Position numbers and translations under genes: made by a program. Shown piece by piece: positions 30,901 through 39,500 of a stretch of DNA of 64,000 nt. The stretch is from the NCBI GenBank assembly GCA_001801085.1, contig MGWR01000070.1, positions 36,933-100,932 of the forward strand, given 5' to 3'. The stretch is from Gallionellales bacterium GWA2_60_142. Lineage in GTDB: Bacteria > Pseudomonadota > Gammaproteobacteria > Burkholderiales > Gallionellaceae. The notes under the pieces were generated by a model that was not told the origin of the DNA, searched no databases, and saw only the letters and a list, made by a program, of their open reading frames with translations. Positions within the stretch are counted from its first letter, which is position 1; each line of letters starts with the position of its first letter.

Positions 30901-31747
30901 TTGCCGTGTCCGTCGCAGCCTGTTCCTGTGCCATCCGCGCCAGATCCTGCTCCATGCGCACGCGATTTTCGGCGGCATGCACGGAATGCTGCTCGGCCTC
31001 GACGCGCCGGCCTATCTTTTCCAGTTCCGCCTGTTCGGTATCGGCCCTGCTGCGTGCCAGACGCAACTCCTCGGCTTCCTCCTCGGCACGTTTGACCGCC
31101 ATGTCGCGCAGTTGCTGCTCCAGCACGAGTTTTTCTTCGGCGTTGCGCTTGCGTTCGAGTTCGGCGGCCTCGCGTTCGCCGGCCGTCTGTGCGAGCAGCG
31201 TTTCGATTTCGGCGATATCCGTCCGTATCGTCCGCATCTCGGCCTCGGCGCTTCGCCTCGCTTCTTCGTCGGCCTTGATGCGCTGTTCGAGCAGTTGCGC
31301 CAGCTCGCGCTCGGCGCGCAGCTTCTCGTCGGCGGAGGTGCGGGCAAGCTGTTCCTGATGCAGGCGCTGGTTCAGTTCTTCGGTCGCTTGTTGTTCGGCA
31401 CGCAACCTGGCCTGGTTCTCGGCCTGCAGGCGCAACTCCAGATCCAGTCTGGCCTGCCATTCCGCGGCGGCTCGCTTCTCGATGTCCAGCTTGGCCCGTA
31501 TCGCCTCGCCCAGCCGGACCTCGTCCTGCGCCTTGGCCTCGATCTGGGCGGTCAGCTCAATCTCGGCGCGGGCACGAGCCTGGGCCACCGCGCGCGCATG
31601 GGCTTCCGCGCGCGCGCGCGCCTGTGCGGAAAGCTCGGCCTGGGTCTCGGCCTCGATGCGACCGCGTGCCTCCTGGATAGCCAGCGTTTCTGCGGAAACC
31701 TTATTCTCGTCCTTGTCGACTAGACGGATGACTGGTTGCTTGGACAT
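27950..31747 (-). CDS. Giant tail-anchored coiled-coil protein of unknown function
   Basis: 1265 residues from ATG 31747 (MSKQPVIRLVDKDENKVS), which has GGGAG just upstream; the track's start is 27 codons longer. After about 40 residues nearly the whole protein to about residue 1030 is continuous Ala/Glu/Arg/Gln-rich heptad sequence. It is built from imperfect long repeats, including two adjacent units of 137 residues (LLRRAEQEAQERLG... and LLRQVEEEAQERIE...). A 100-plus-residue acidic linker follows, then one membrane helix (MIGLTVAVAAVIGIMFWVF) and a tail of about 50 residues. No enzymatic domain is visible. The topology suggests a long rod anchored in the inner membrane by its C-terminus. 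It is its own unit, convergent with glnD. Confidence 0.75.
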   Translation of the reverse strand: MSKQPVIRLVDKDENKVSAETLAIQEARGRIEAETQAELSAQARARAEAHARAVAQARARAEIELTAQIEAKAQDEVRLGEAIRAKLDIEKRAAAEWQARLDLELRLQAENQARLRAEQQATEELNQRLHQEQLARTSADEKLRAERELAQLLEQRIKADEEARRSAEAEMRTIRTDIAEIETLLAQTAGEREAAELERKRNAEEKLVLEQQLRDMAVKRAEEEAEELRLARSRADTEQAELEKIGRRVEAEQHSVHAAENRVRMEQDLARMAQEQAATDTAIARAAEIKARKEQEALDLVNARLVAEQVAAEAAEARASAEAEALSEVQKKIAAEREAEQAAKTRAERERAAAEMLAQRAHFEEQARLNAEAREREERQLFEAVRQRAEAEGLARAEAERRFRSEQEAAELARSQAELDRQIQQQQEENNALLRRAEQEAQERLGIERKAAQAAAYKLQAEQNLTVLTQQRTDAEMQATQEIELKLQAELREIEAANLRAAAAQQAKRVADENAETEAQLRATIEARTAVEQSAVQSNKERLEYEARAGELAVEVEREAMQSREQAIALLRQVEEEAQERIETERKAVQTAAEKVQAEQHLAKLAQQHIDAESQAIREIGLQELAEQKAIEAASQKAAAAQQAQCLAEEKAESESCLLAAIEARNATEQSAILKNQERIELEVQARELALETERLEMQLVETMREKEQTAVRARNMARARAEEEARALAAEKERIRADALATASFQKQVAAAEEALQTAMARAENMARLRIEEENNAAEIEQSKLRIEAAAAVAARKRVELEQQARADAEQREKMEAELLARQQQHAERERELIGQLERQKALEEETAAMLQARSEEAERIAVQAEQDRIAAERAIEERINAISESTKRQLEEREARLQESRARCDAEEQRAREAEEAQRQKEEENALIVVKRIEMAEQARLLAEQREQTELELLGQQRVHLELERELLGQVEQQRSLEKETSALMQARIDAERRAEFAEQQAQAAEQWAMERAKRLIEEARRNREEFERAVSQAAEAEIRKMAEREEQFKPEHYPSWERMMLAEQAGSDQISVLPPEDEQAAVGREEEPELTIVDEVIDAEDRPDDAAAASVAGETPDQASSPEYADAEPESDAIAAENDTPAVSSDEPGSDERSTVETEAVNETSPHMQHAPLRPEQMPRQDAPVFLSRAKMIGLTVAVAAVIGIMFWVFQAGEPDTVPEAANPAVSSGNAGDENATDRAQPDSSAAPTLNGLKLSDRLDQR
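29630..30450. repeat. Two adjacent ~411-bp repeat units inside the coiled-coil gene
   Basis: The gene encodes two consecutive 137-residue units that align without gaps at their starts: xEAQERxxxERKAxQxAAxKxQAEQxL and later EARxAxEQSAxxxxxERxExEA. DNA boundaries are approximate (30040-30450 and 29630-30039). A weaker related module recurs further on (QLERQKALEEETAAMLQAR and QVEQQRSLEKETSALMQAR). Confidence 0.75.
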
Positions 31748-31849
31748 GGCGTTGCTCCCTGTATCTGGTTGATACGCATTTACCGCAAAATATATAGCGC
31801 CCCGGCGAACTTGCCGGAACAACGACAAGCGAGGCGCGAATCAAGGCAT

Positions 31850-31872
31850 AAAAAACGGGCTGTTATCAGCCC
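31850..31872 (-). terminator. Terminator after the uracil-DNA glycosylase gene
   Basis: On the minus strand GGGCTG-ATAA-CAGCCC is followed by GTTTTTT, 45 bases after the glycosylase stop. It insulates the coiled-coil gene from the operon upstream. Confidence 0.85.
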
Positions 31873-31917
31873 TACACCGGATAGAAAACCGTATTCGAAA
31901 TTCCAAACTCGCAGCCC

Positions 31918-32556
31918 TCAGGCCACATGCCGTGAAACGTCCGCGACCACTTGCTCGAACATCGCCGTGGTCAGGCGTTTCGTCTGGGTATTGTAGCGGC
32001 TGCAGTGGTAGCTGTCGAACAACGTCAGGCCGCCCGGTAACTCGTGTCGCGCGCAATGTGCAAAGACATACGCACTCTTGCGCAAGCCCATCGCCGTCAG
32101 CACCGCCTGATGGGCGATCAGGCCCAACGCCATCACCGCCGCCCCGCCGGGCAAGGCCGCCAGTTCCCCGGCCAGATAGCCGTTGCAGGCGCGCACCTCG
32201 GAAGGCTCCGGCTTGTTCTGCGGCGGCAGGCAGCGCACCGCATTGGTGATGCGGCAACCCCGCAATTCCAGCGCAAGGTTCGCGTTCTTCTCCGCATCCA
32301 ACGGATCGGGGCTGGTCGCAAAGCCATACTTGTGCAGCGTGCCGTACAGCAGGTTGCCGGCATAGTCGCCGGTGAAAGGACGTCCGGTGCGGTTCGCACC
32401 GTGCATGCCGGGAGCGAGGCCGACGATCAGGAACCTGCTTCCAGGCGCGCCGAACGAGCTGACCGGCAAGGCGTGATAACCGGGATGCTCGATGCGCACC
32501 TGATCGAGGAAACTGCTTAGCCGCGGACAAACACGGCAATTCTCTGAAAAAGTCAT
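31918..32556 (-). CDS. Uracil-DNA glycosylase, family 5-like (UdgB type)
   Basis: 212 residues from ATG 32556, which lies 4 bases after the upstream stop; an ATG at 32577 is also possible. It excises deaminated bases from DNA. The active-site block GLAPGMHGANRTGRPFTGDYAG is the family 5 pattern, distinct from the GEAPG-type block of family 4. Cysteines in ENCRVCPRL and GCRITNAVRCLPPQNKP fit the Fe-S cluster of families 4 and 5. The C-terminal SYHCSRYNTQTKRLT carries the conserved His. It appears to be co-transcribed with the EF-hand membrane protein gene and rlmJ, and ends at a clear terminator. Confidence 0.88.
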   Translation of the reverse strand: MTFSENCRVCPRLSSFLDQVRIEHPGYHALPVSSFGAPGSRFLIVGLAPGMHGANRTGRPFTGDYAGNLLYGTLHKYGFATSPDPLDAEKNANLALELRGCRITNAVRCLPPQNKPEPSEVRACNGYLAGELAALPGGAAVMALGLIAHQAVLTAMGLRKSAYVFAHCARHELPGGLTLFDSYHCSRYNTQTKRLTTAMFEQVVADVSRHVA

Positions 32557-32560
32557 TTCA

Positions 32561-34678
32561 TCATCCAAAAAAACCGACATACCAAAGGCCAATCAGCGAG
32601 ACGATACCCATCGCGATGACCAGATAGTAGGGCCACACCACATGCCGCTCCGCGTAGGGATCGACCAGCGAACGGTTGGCGCCCTTGGGCAGGTCGGCCA
32701 GCGCGGTCAGCGAAGTGCCGAACGGGATGTTGATGTAGGCGCGCGCATTGATCGCCCAGCCACAGGCGTCCAGTATCGGGCCGAGGTTGCGCCGCTTCAG
32801 CTTGAACCATGCCATCGCCATCGACGGACCGGAGATCAGCAACATCAGTCCTATCAGCGCCAGCGGAATCTGCCAGAATTTCAGTCCCAGCACGCCGCCG
32901 ACGACGGAAGCGAGGATGCCGCCGATCGCCCCTATCGCCAGCCCTATCGCCGCGAAGATACCGGCGAACTTGCCGATGTCGAATGGAGGCTTAGGCGTAG
33001 CGGGATCGGACACACCCTTGCCGCCTTCCGCCACCGACTTGAGCATCTTGTCGTCCACCGCACCCACCTTGGAGGCTGCGAACTTCTGAAACTGCTCGCT
33101 GATCGCCTTCGCGAGTTTCTTGTACGGCGACCAGAACGCCTGACGGATGCTGATCGGATTGTCGATGATGCGCACGATCTGCGCGTTCCAGTCCCGCCCC
33201 TTGCGGTCATAGAAGATGCCGTTGCGGCCTGCCGTCAGGAAGTCCGAGTCGCCGGAGGTGAATGCCACGACGATGCTCATCTTCTCGGTGCCGCCGCTGC
33301 GCACGCAGTCGCAGTACACCAGGCATGCACCGCTCATGCTGGCGAAGACGGCATGCTTGTTCACGTCCTCTACCTTGACGCACAGCTCGCAGCTGCGGCC
33401 GTCCAGATACAGCGTGCCGGCCTGGAAGATCGCCTTGTCGCGGCCGGTGTAGAAGTTGCGGAACGATACAAAGTTGTTGACCAGTTTGAACAGGTCGCGC
33501 TTGTAGTGCAGCAGCTTCTCCACCGAACGTATCGCCCGGACCTCGGCCTCGACCGCCTTGTCCTGCGCGATCAATGCTTCGATTTGCTGGCGGCGTCCTG
33601 CCGAGATGATCTCGCGGATGCGGTCGATGCCGAGCCTCTCGACGTTGCCTTGCGGCTTGTTCGCCTGCCAGGCATCGAACGCTGCGAAACGGGCGCACAA
33701 CGCAGCCCACGCGCGATCATCCAGTGCGTCCATATCGCCCAGCAGCGGCTGCACCACTTGCGCGCGGAACGCCTCCAGCCGCGCCTGCCAGGCCGGGTTG
33801 ACGCCCGCGAGCAGCGGCAGCGGCTTGTTTGCCGCCACGGTCGCCAGCGGAAAGTCCGCGACCTCGGCGCTCTGGGCCGACAGGCTCTTCGCGGCGAGTT
33901 GCTGGTAATCCTCGACCGCGCGGCTCAACGGCGCCGCGGCGCGGATATCGTAGGCGGCTAGGCGGCAGCGCGTGAAATAATCGTCTATCTTGTCGCGAAC
34001 GGCGGCGCAGGCCCGAGCCGCTGCCGCTGTATTCTCGCCGAGGAACAGCACCGCCGCATCGCCTTCGCCCTGCGCATGCCATGCCTCATAGGCCGCGGCC
34101 TCGTCGAAGAAACGCCCGGCGATCTCCCCGGTGATGCCGGGCTGCCCGCTCACGTCCGCCGACGAACCGGCGCAGGCGACGATGTCGCCGACCGTCGCGC
34201 GCAACGCTTCGTCGGCGATATCTTCGGCGCAGACCACGCCATCGCCATTGAACTTCTGGCTGGCGACCAGCTTCTCGACATCGTCCATGTCCGCCAGCGA
34301 GATTTCCTGCGCATCTGATTTGCCCAGACTCTTCAGGACATGTCGCGCCGAGGCCAGCAGCTCCCTGCCTGCATCGTTGTTGTCGTTAATATCGGAAAGG
34401 TTCAGCCGGTCGCTCCCGTCGATCAGCAGGTCCGGATTTCTCAGCATCCCGCCGGCCCAGACGATCGCCTCAAGCACCTCGTTGGGACGCACATGGCCGT
34501 CTCCGTCGCTGTCTATCATGTCCAGCGTGCGCGCGTCGAACTCGATGCCGCGCGTCGGACAGCTCAGCGCCGCCCACAGCTTCTGGTCGAGCTCGCGCAG
34601 CGCCAGCAGGTCCGCACCGCTATCGATCTGCACCTGATCGAAGCCGCCCGCGCGAAAGAAATTCCATGTATGTGTCAT
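32561..34678 (-). CDS. EF-hand membrane protein of unknown function
   Basis: 705 residues, preceded by an excellent GGGAGGA ribosome site. A canonical calcium-binding EF-hand loop lies at residues 56-67 (DSDGDGHVRPNE). A second, degenerate loop occurs near FNGDGVVCAED. The long middle part is predicted helical and soluble, with no known enzyme motif; it includes FTSGDSDFLTAGRNGIFYDRKGRDWNA. Near the C-terminus are Gly/Ala-rich membrane segments (GIFAAIGLAIGAIGGILASVVGGVLG, WQIPLALIGLMLLIS) and a final helix (YLVIAMGIVSLIGLWYVGFF). There is no N-terminal signal peptide, so the EF-hand part is probably cytoplasmic. It lies between rlmJ and the glycosylase gene. Confidence 0.7.
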   Translation of the reverse strand: MTHTWNFFRAGGFDQVQIDSGADLLALRELDQKLWAALSCPTRGIEFDARTLDMIDSDGDGHVRPNEVLEAIVWAGGMLRNPDLLIDGSDRLNLSDINDNNDAGRELLASARHVLKSLGKSDAQEISLADMDDVEKLVASQKFNGDGVVCAEDIADEALRATVGDIVACAGSSADVSGQPGITGEIAGRFFDEAAAYEAWHAQGEGDAAVLFLGENTAAAARACAAVRDKIDDYFTRCRLAAYDIRAAAPLSRAVEDYQQLAAKSLSAQSAEVADFPLATVAANKPLPLLAGVNPAWQARLEAFRAQVVQPLLGDMDALDDRAWAALCARFAAFDAWQANKPQGNVERLGIDRIREIISAGRRQQIEALIAQDKAVEAEVRAIRSVEKLLHYKRDLFKLVNNFVSFRNFYTGRDKAIFQAGTLYLDGRSCELCVKVEDVNKHAVFASMSGACLVYCDCVRSGGTEKMSIVVAFTSGDSDFLTAGRNGIFYDRKGRDWNAQIVRIIDNPISIRQAFWSPYKKLAKAISEQFQKFAASKVGAVDDKMLKSVAEGGKGVSDPATPKPPFDIGKFAGIFAAIGLAIGAIGGILASVVGGVLGLKFWQIPLALIGLMLLISGPSMAMAWFKLKRRNLGPILDACGWAINARAYINIPFGTSLTALADLPKGANRSLVDPYAERHVVWPYYLVIAMGIVSLIGLWYVGFFG

Positions 34679-34711
34679 GCGTCCTCCCTGCCCCGATGAG
34701 TTGACCTGCGA

Positions 34712-35557
34712 CTACTGTTCCCGATGTTCGAGCGTATAGCTTGCCTGCCCGTCCTGCCCCAGATGGCGAACCAGATACGGCATCGTTTCCTGCAGCACGC
34801 CGTGCAGCGTCCACGGAGGATTGAGCACGAACATGCCGCTGCCGTACATGCCGAAGCCGTCCTCGGACGGCCCCTGAACGCTCAGCGCGACATGCAACCA
34901 GCTCTTCACCGGCAACTGCTTGAGCTGTTCCGGCAACTCCCGCGCTTCGGCGCGCTGCAACTGCGGATACCACACCGCGTACACGCCGTTGGCGAAACGC
35001 TTCAACCCTTCGCCCAGCGCCGATACGACGCGGCGATAGTCCTGCTTGTCCTCGTAAGGTGGATCGATCAACACCAGCGCGCGACGCGGCGGCGGCGGCA
35101 GCAACGCCTTCAGCGCCCCGAAGCCGTCGGCTTGCTGCATCAGCACCTGCGAGCCCTGCCCAGAAAAATTCTCCTGCAGGATGTCGCTGTCGGTCGGATG
35201 CAGCTCGAACAGCCGCATCTTGTCCTGCCCGCGCAACAGCTGCTGCGCGACCAGCGGCGAACCCGGATATAGCTTCATCTGCCCGTCCGGATTGATGCCC
35301 TTGACCAGCGCCACATAGTCGGCCAGCGCAGCCGGCAGATCGTCGCGATCCCACAGCCGCGCGATGCCGCTCTCGTACTCCGCATTCTGCGTGGCGTAAC
35401 CGCTGTCCAGCGCATAACAACCCGCGCCGGCATGGGTGTCGATATACCAGAACGGCTTGTCCTTCTGGGACAGGTATTGCAGCAATTGCACTTCGATGAA
35501 GTGCTTCAGCACATCGGCGTGATTGCCCGCATGAAAGGCGTGACGGTAGCTCAGCAT
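34712..35557 (-). CDS. rlmJ: 23S rRNA (adenine2030-N6)-methyltransferase
   Basis: 281 residues from ATG 35557, the start that gives the family N-terminus MLSYRHAFHAGNHADVLKH; the track start is 32 codons longer. It methylates A2030 of 23S rRNA. The SAM-binding motif is WYIDTHAGAGCY and the catalytic N6-methyltransferase motif is LIDPPYEDKQDY. GMYGSGMFVLNPPWTL is a family C-terminal block. Length matches the Escherichia coli enzyme. The EF-hand gene starts 33 bases downstream. Confidence 0.94.
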   Translation of the reverse strand: MLSYRHAFHAGNHADVLKHFIEVQLLQYLSQKDKPFWYIDTHAGAGCYALDSGYATQNAEYESGIARLWDRDDLPAALADYVALVKGINPDGQMKLYPGSPLVAQQLLRGQDKMRLFELHPTDSDILQENFSGQGSQVLMQQADGFGALKALLPPPPRRALVLIDPPYEDKQDYRRVVSALGEGLKRFANGVYAVWYPQLQRAEARELPEQLKQLPVKSWLHVALSVQGPSEDGFGMYGSGMFVLNPPWTLHGVLQETMPYLVRHLGQDGQASYTLEHREQ

Positions 35558-35642
35558 GGATGGAAATTCTCTCGGATTTGTTTCGTGTTGAATCGGACGG
35601 ATGCTATCAGTTTTGCTGGCCCGTGTTATTGAATGACTGCAC

Positions 35643-36068
35643 TTAGGTGACATCCCAAGGATTGAAAACCTGAGGATAAAACGCGAAATCCTGCACGTTG
35701 CGGGTGACTACGGTAAGTCCATGGCATTGCGCCGTGGCCATCAGCAAACCGTCCATCACCGGCAGCGGCTGTCCGGCCAGCTCCGCGGCTGCGGCGAGTT
35801 GCGCCCAGACATGCAGTGACGCAGCGTCCAGCGGCAGTATGCGTCCCGCAAAGCGCTGCTCCACTTTTCCCAGCCAGTCGGTGAGTTTCTGGCTGCGGCG
35901 CGGACCGTTGGCACGCAGTTTGAGTATGCCCTTTTCGATTTCGCCCAGCGTAATGACACTGATGAACAGGCTGGACTCGTCCTGCTCGTCCAGCCAGGCA
36001 ATCACCTGCGGCGCAGGCGCCTTCCGTGCGTATTCGGAAAGCACGCAGGTATCCAGCAGCCAACTCAT
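35643..36068 (-). CDS. VapC-type PIN-domain toxin
   Basis: 141 residues. PIN domain with the four conserved acidic residues at Asp6 (WLLDTCVLSE), Glu43 (LGEIEKG), Asp106 (PVMDGLLMATA) and Asp127 (RNVQDF), so it is likely an active RNA-cleaving toxin. Its start overlaps the antitoxin stop (ATGA), the usual toxin-antitoxin layout. It lies between rlmJ and the SMC defence operon. VapC is a family-level name; the RNA target is not known. Confidence 0.9.
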   Translation of the reverse strand: MSWLLDTCVLSEYARKAPAPQVIAWLDEQDESSLFISVITLGEIEKGILKLRANGPRRSQKLTDWLGKVEQRFAGRILPLDAASLHVWAQLAAAAELAGQPLPVMDGLLMATAQCHGLTVVTRNVQDFAFYPQVFNPWDVT

Positions 36069-36316
36069 AGCTCGACGTTGCGCCCAGTGTCGCGGCTGCG
36101 GGAAATATCCAGATCGTCGATTGCAAGATCGGGACGCAGCAGCGCGGTAGAAAGTTTGCTCTTGCGACGGGTGAGCCTCGCATATTCCTCCGCCGAAACC
36201 ACCACCGCCGTCGGCTTGCCATGCACCGTCACCACCTGCGCATCCCCGCCCGCCGCCCGTTTGACGAGCTGGCTAAAGTTACCCTTCGCCTCCTGCAATT
36301 GCCATTCGCTACGCAT
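36065..36316 (-). CDS. Phd/YefM-family antitoxin
   Basis: 83 residues. The N-terminal DNA-binding part has the family pattern WQLQEAKGNFSQLVKRAAGGDAQVVTVHGKPTAVVVSAEEYARL. The C-terminal tail (LRPDLAIDDLDISRSRD) would wrap and block the toxin. A strong GGAGGG ribosome site precedes the ATG. It is expected to repress its own promoter through the palindrome just upstream. Confidence 0.93.
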   Translation of the reverse strand: MRSEWQLQEAKGNFSQLVKRAAGGDAQVVTVHGKPTAVVVSAEEYARLTRRKSKLSTALLRPDLAIDDLDISRSRDTGRNVEL

Positions 36317-36329
36317 GACGCCCTCCTTA

Positions 36330-36352
36330 ATTCTGTCCAGTCTGGCCAGAAT
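36330..36352. promoter_or_regulatory. Palindromic operator of the toxin-antitoxin pair
   Basis: ATTCTGTCCAG-T-CTGGCCAGAAT is a 23-base inverted repeat whose 11-base arms differ at one position. It lies 13 bases upstream of the antitoxin ATG, over its ribosome site/promoter region, where Phd-type antitoxins bind. Confidence 0.7.
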
Positions 36353-36568
36353 CTAACATACCTCCGCAGGAATGGCTAGACCGCTGGTATTCATGCGGGC
36401 CCCAGGGCGATGTCACTAAAAAGCACCTATCATCAACTATCGAAAATTATCGGTTCAGGTAAAGAGGGACTTTCACTGCATGGAAGCTGCCTATTCCGCG
36501 GGTTGAGCCGAGTGATCCAATCAAACTGGGTTAATATAACCCTCAACATAAAAAATATTTCCAGCACG

Positions 36569-39500
36569 ATGCCCAGCCTCCGCAAGCTGATTGTTATTGA
36601 TTCCTATGCCGCCTCGCGCATCCGCGAGGTCCGGCTGGATGGGCATGTCCACGTATCTGGACGCAACGGCCGCGGCAAGACGACCCTCATCCGGTTGATC
36701 CCGCTTTTCTATGGCGAACAGCCTTCCCGAGTCGTGCGCTCATCCGGCAGCGTGGTTCGTTCGCTGCGCGAATTCATGTTCAGCCGCTCGACTTCCTACG
36801 TTGCCTTCGAGTACGAGAACCACGACGGCGTCAAACTCGCCGTGCTGCATTACGGCTCGGACAACAGCCCGCAATACCACTTGGCCGACGGCCCCTACAC
36901 CAAGGATATTTTCGTCGAGAATGACCAACTGATCGAAGGCCGCCACCTCAATGCCCGCCTGCGCACTCTCGGTCGCAATCCGAGCGGTGCCCTCGGCGTG
37001 CTTCAGTATCGCGCAGTCATTCAGGGAACGGCAGCCCGGCTTAATGCACCGGAGCATCGCCCGCTGGTGCGGCGCTTTGCGCTCGTGGCAACACGCTCCC
37101 GCCTGGCCGGCATCGAACGCATTAGTTCGGGCATGTTTTCCAAGGACATCACCTTCGTGGCGCTCAAACGCATGGCCGCTTCCGTTGCTCGCAACGAAGA
37201 AGACAATGAAATCGTGTTAAAGCTATCGCGCAAGGAACTGGAAGGATTCCTGCCCGACTTCAAGGCTTACCACGCCGCCATGGCGCTCGAACCGGCCTTC
37301 CAGGCCGCGAACGCCGCTTACGTTCAGGGCAATACCGCCCGCCAGCACCAGACACGCGCGGCAGGCAAGCTCAAACATCTGGTGCAGGCGCTCGGCTGGT
37401 TGCACGGAACCCTGCGCCAGAAAGCGCTCGATGCGGAAGACGCGCTTTCGGCTTTGCAACGGGAGCAGCGGGAAGCGCTGGCCGCGCTCGATCTCGAAGC
37501 GCAGACGCTGGCAGACGAAATCGCCCGGCTCGACAACGAAATCAAACTGGCGGATAGAGAAGAAAAGCAATGGAACGACAAGGACATTCATGCCTTGATC
37601 GCCCTCGTGGCTCGGCGGTCTGCGCTGGAAAAGGAAGTTGCCGACTTGCGGGAACGGCAAACGAAGCTGCTCGCCCAGGCCGATTCTGTTGATCGCAAGT
37701 ACCAAGCCCTGTTCGCCGAAGAGAAATCCCGCCGCAAACAACTCGAGGCCGACGCACAAGAACGCCTCAACACAATAACCAGTGAGTTGAACGGAGAGGC
37801 AGAGACACTTGCCGCCGACCGCGAAACCGCCATAAGCGCCCTCGATGACGCCCAGGCCACCGAAACGGATACCGCTAACGACGCGTGGCAAGCCGCGACG
37901 GCTATCGTTTCGGACATTGACCAAGCGTTAGCGCAACTGACTCCCGATGCCGAACTAGCGGGACTCGTAAGCGTCGCAAAGACCGCGCTCGAGGCCGCGT
38001 CTTCCGCGCTGCTCCAGGCGGCGACCGAAGCGGCGCATGCCCTGCTCTCCGTAGAGCAGGCAGAGAACCGCCTGACCCAGCAAGCCCAGCAAACGACGCA
38101 ACTCGCGCAGAAACATGCCCAGGCCAAGGACAGACACTCGCACCTGTTGCTGCTGGAAAACCCAAGCCACGACACCCTGCTGCACCACCTGCGCACGCAT
38201 TTGCCGGACTGGCATACCAACATTGCCAAGGTCGTGCGCGAGGACCTGTTGCTGCGCACCGATCTGTCCCCTGACAGCACCGGTCAGGGCGACGACAGCC
38301 TTTACGGCCTAGCGCTCGATCTTGCCCGCATCGAAGCGGGACGCGCCGCCAGCGAGCAATCCCTAGCAGCAGAAATCGCTCGCGCCAAGACTAACGAGGA
38401 TGAAGCACAACTTGCCTGGAAGAATGCTGAACGCGAACGGGACGCTCTCGCGAAAGCGCTGGACGCCGCACGTGACCTGCACCGCACCCGGATCGCCGAA
38501 TACAGCCGTTGCAAGAACGAACAGGAGCATTGCCGCCAAGCAGTAGGCGCAACCGAAAAAAGGCGGGACGAGGAGCTCGACCAGCGCCGCGGCCAGTTGT
38601 ACACACAACGCGCCGAAGCCGCTGTCATTGCGCTCAGCCGCAAACAGGCCATCGAGGGCTTGCGGCGTAGCCATGAGCAAGCCCGAAAGACTGTGAAGTC
38701 CGGCTTCGACCAGCGTGCTCAAGAGCTACGCAAGCGGCAGCAGGGGGCTAAGGATCGGCATACCGAAGAACTTGCACAACTCGAAGTTGCAAAATGCAAA
38801 GCTCTCGAAGGCTTGGAAAAACTTCGTTTGTCCGATCTGACCCAGGCCGGAGTGGATACGGCAGCGCTGAAAATCCTTGAAGGCGAGCTTGCCGCCGCCA
38901 AGCAAACGGCAGAAAGCGCGCAACAGGCTGCGCCTGTCGTCGAAAGTTATCAGCGCTGGCTGGTGCGGGTTCCGGTGCAGCGCGAAACGCATCGGCATCA
39001 AAGACAACAAAAAGTGGCCGAGGCCGACACGCAGGAAAGCCTGCGTAAGGAGCAAACGGCGAGATTCAAGGCACGCATCGAGAATCAGCAGACAGTGTGC
39101 GAAACAGCCAAACAGGCTGCCAACCTTGCACATCAACGCTTGGAGCAGGCAGAAACCGCGCAACAGGCCAGATTGGCGGGCATCGAAGCCGACATATCCG
39201 GCGAGGCCGTCGAAGTGGCCGTCCACTGGTTGCTGCCCGACATTCTGTCTGAACTCGATGCGGCGACCGGCCAGCTCCGCGAACAGGAGCGTTTGTTGCG
39301 CCAGCACCTCGGCACGCTGGTGAGGACTTTCCGCAAGCCGGAATATGCCGCAACCAAGGTTGGCGAATTTGCCACCAACATCGCAGACGACTATTGGTCC
39401 GAGGCATGGCGCACGTTGGACGTTTTCGGCGATTGGTACGGCGACGCCCACGCCCAGCAACGCGATGTCTTGGCAGGCTCCCTGCGCAACGGTTGCGGCA

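Noticed and set aside
28229-31723. 1164-residue plus-strand ORF
   Set aside because: It is antisense to the coiled-coil gene; the repetitive Glu/Ala/Arg codons leave the opposite frame open. The translation is Leu/Phe/Gly-rich without any domain, and the minus-strand gene has a ribosome site and sensible protein.
36410-36568. N-terminal extension of the SMC gene
   Set aside because: The 53 extra residues are not SMC-like. The family-type N-terminus begins at the ATG at 36569, just before the Walker A region.
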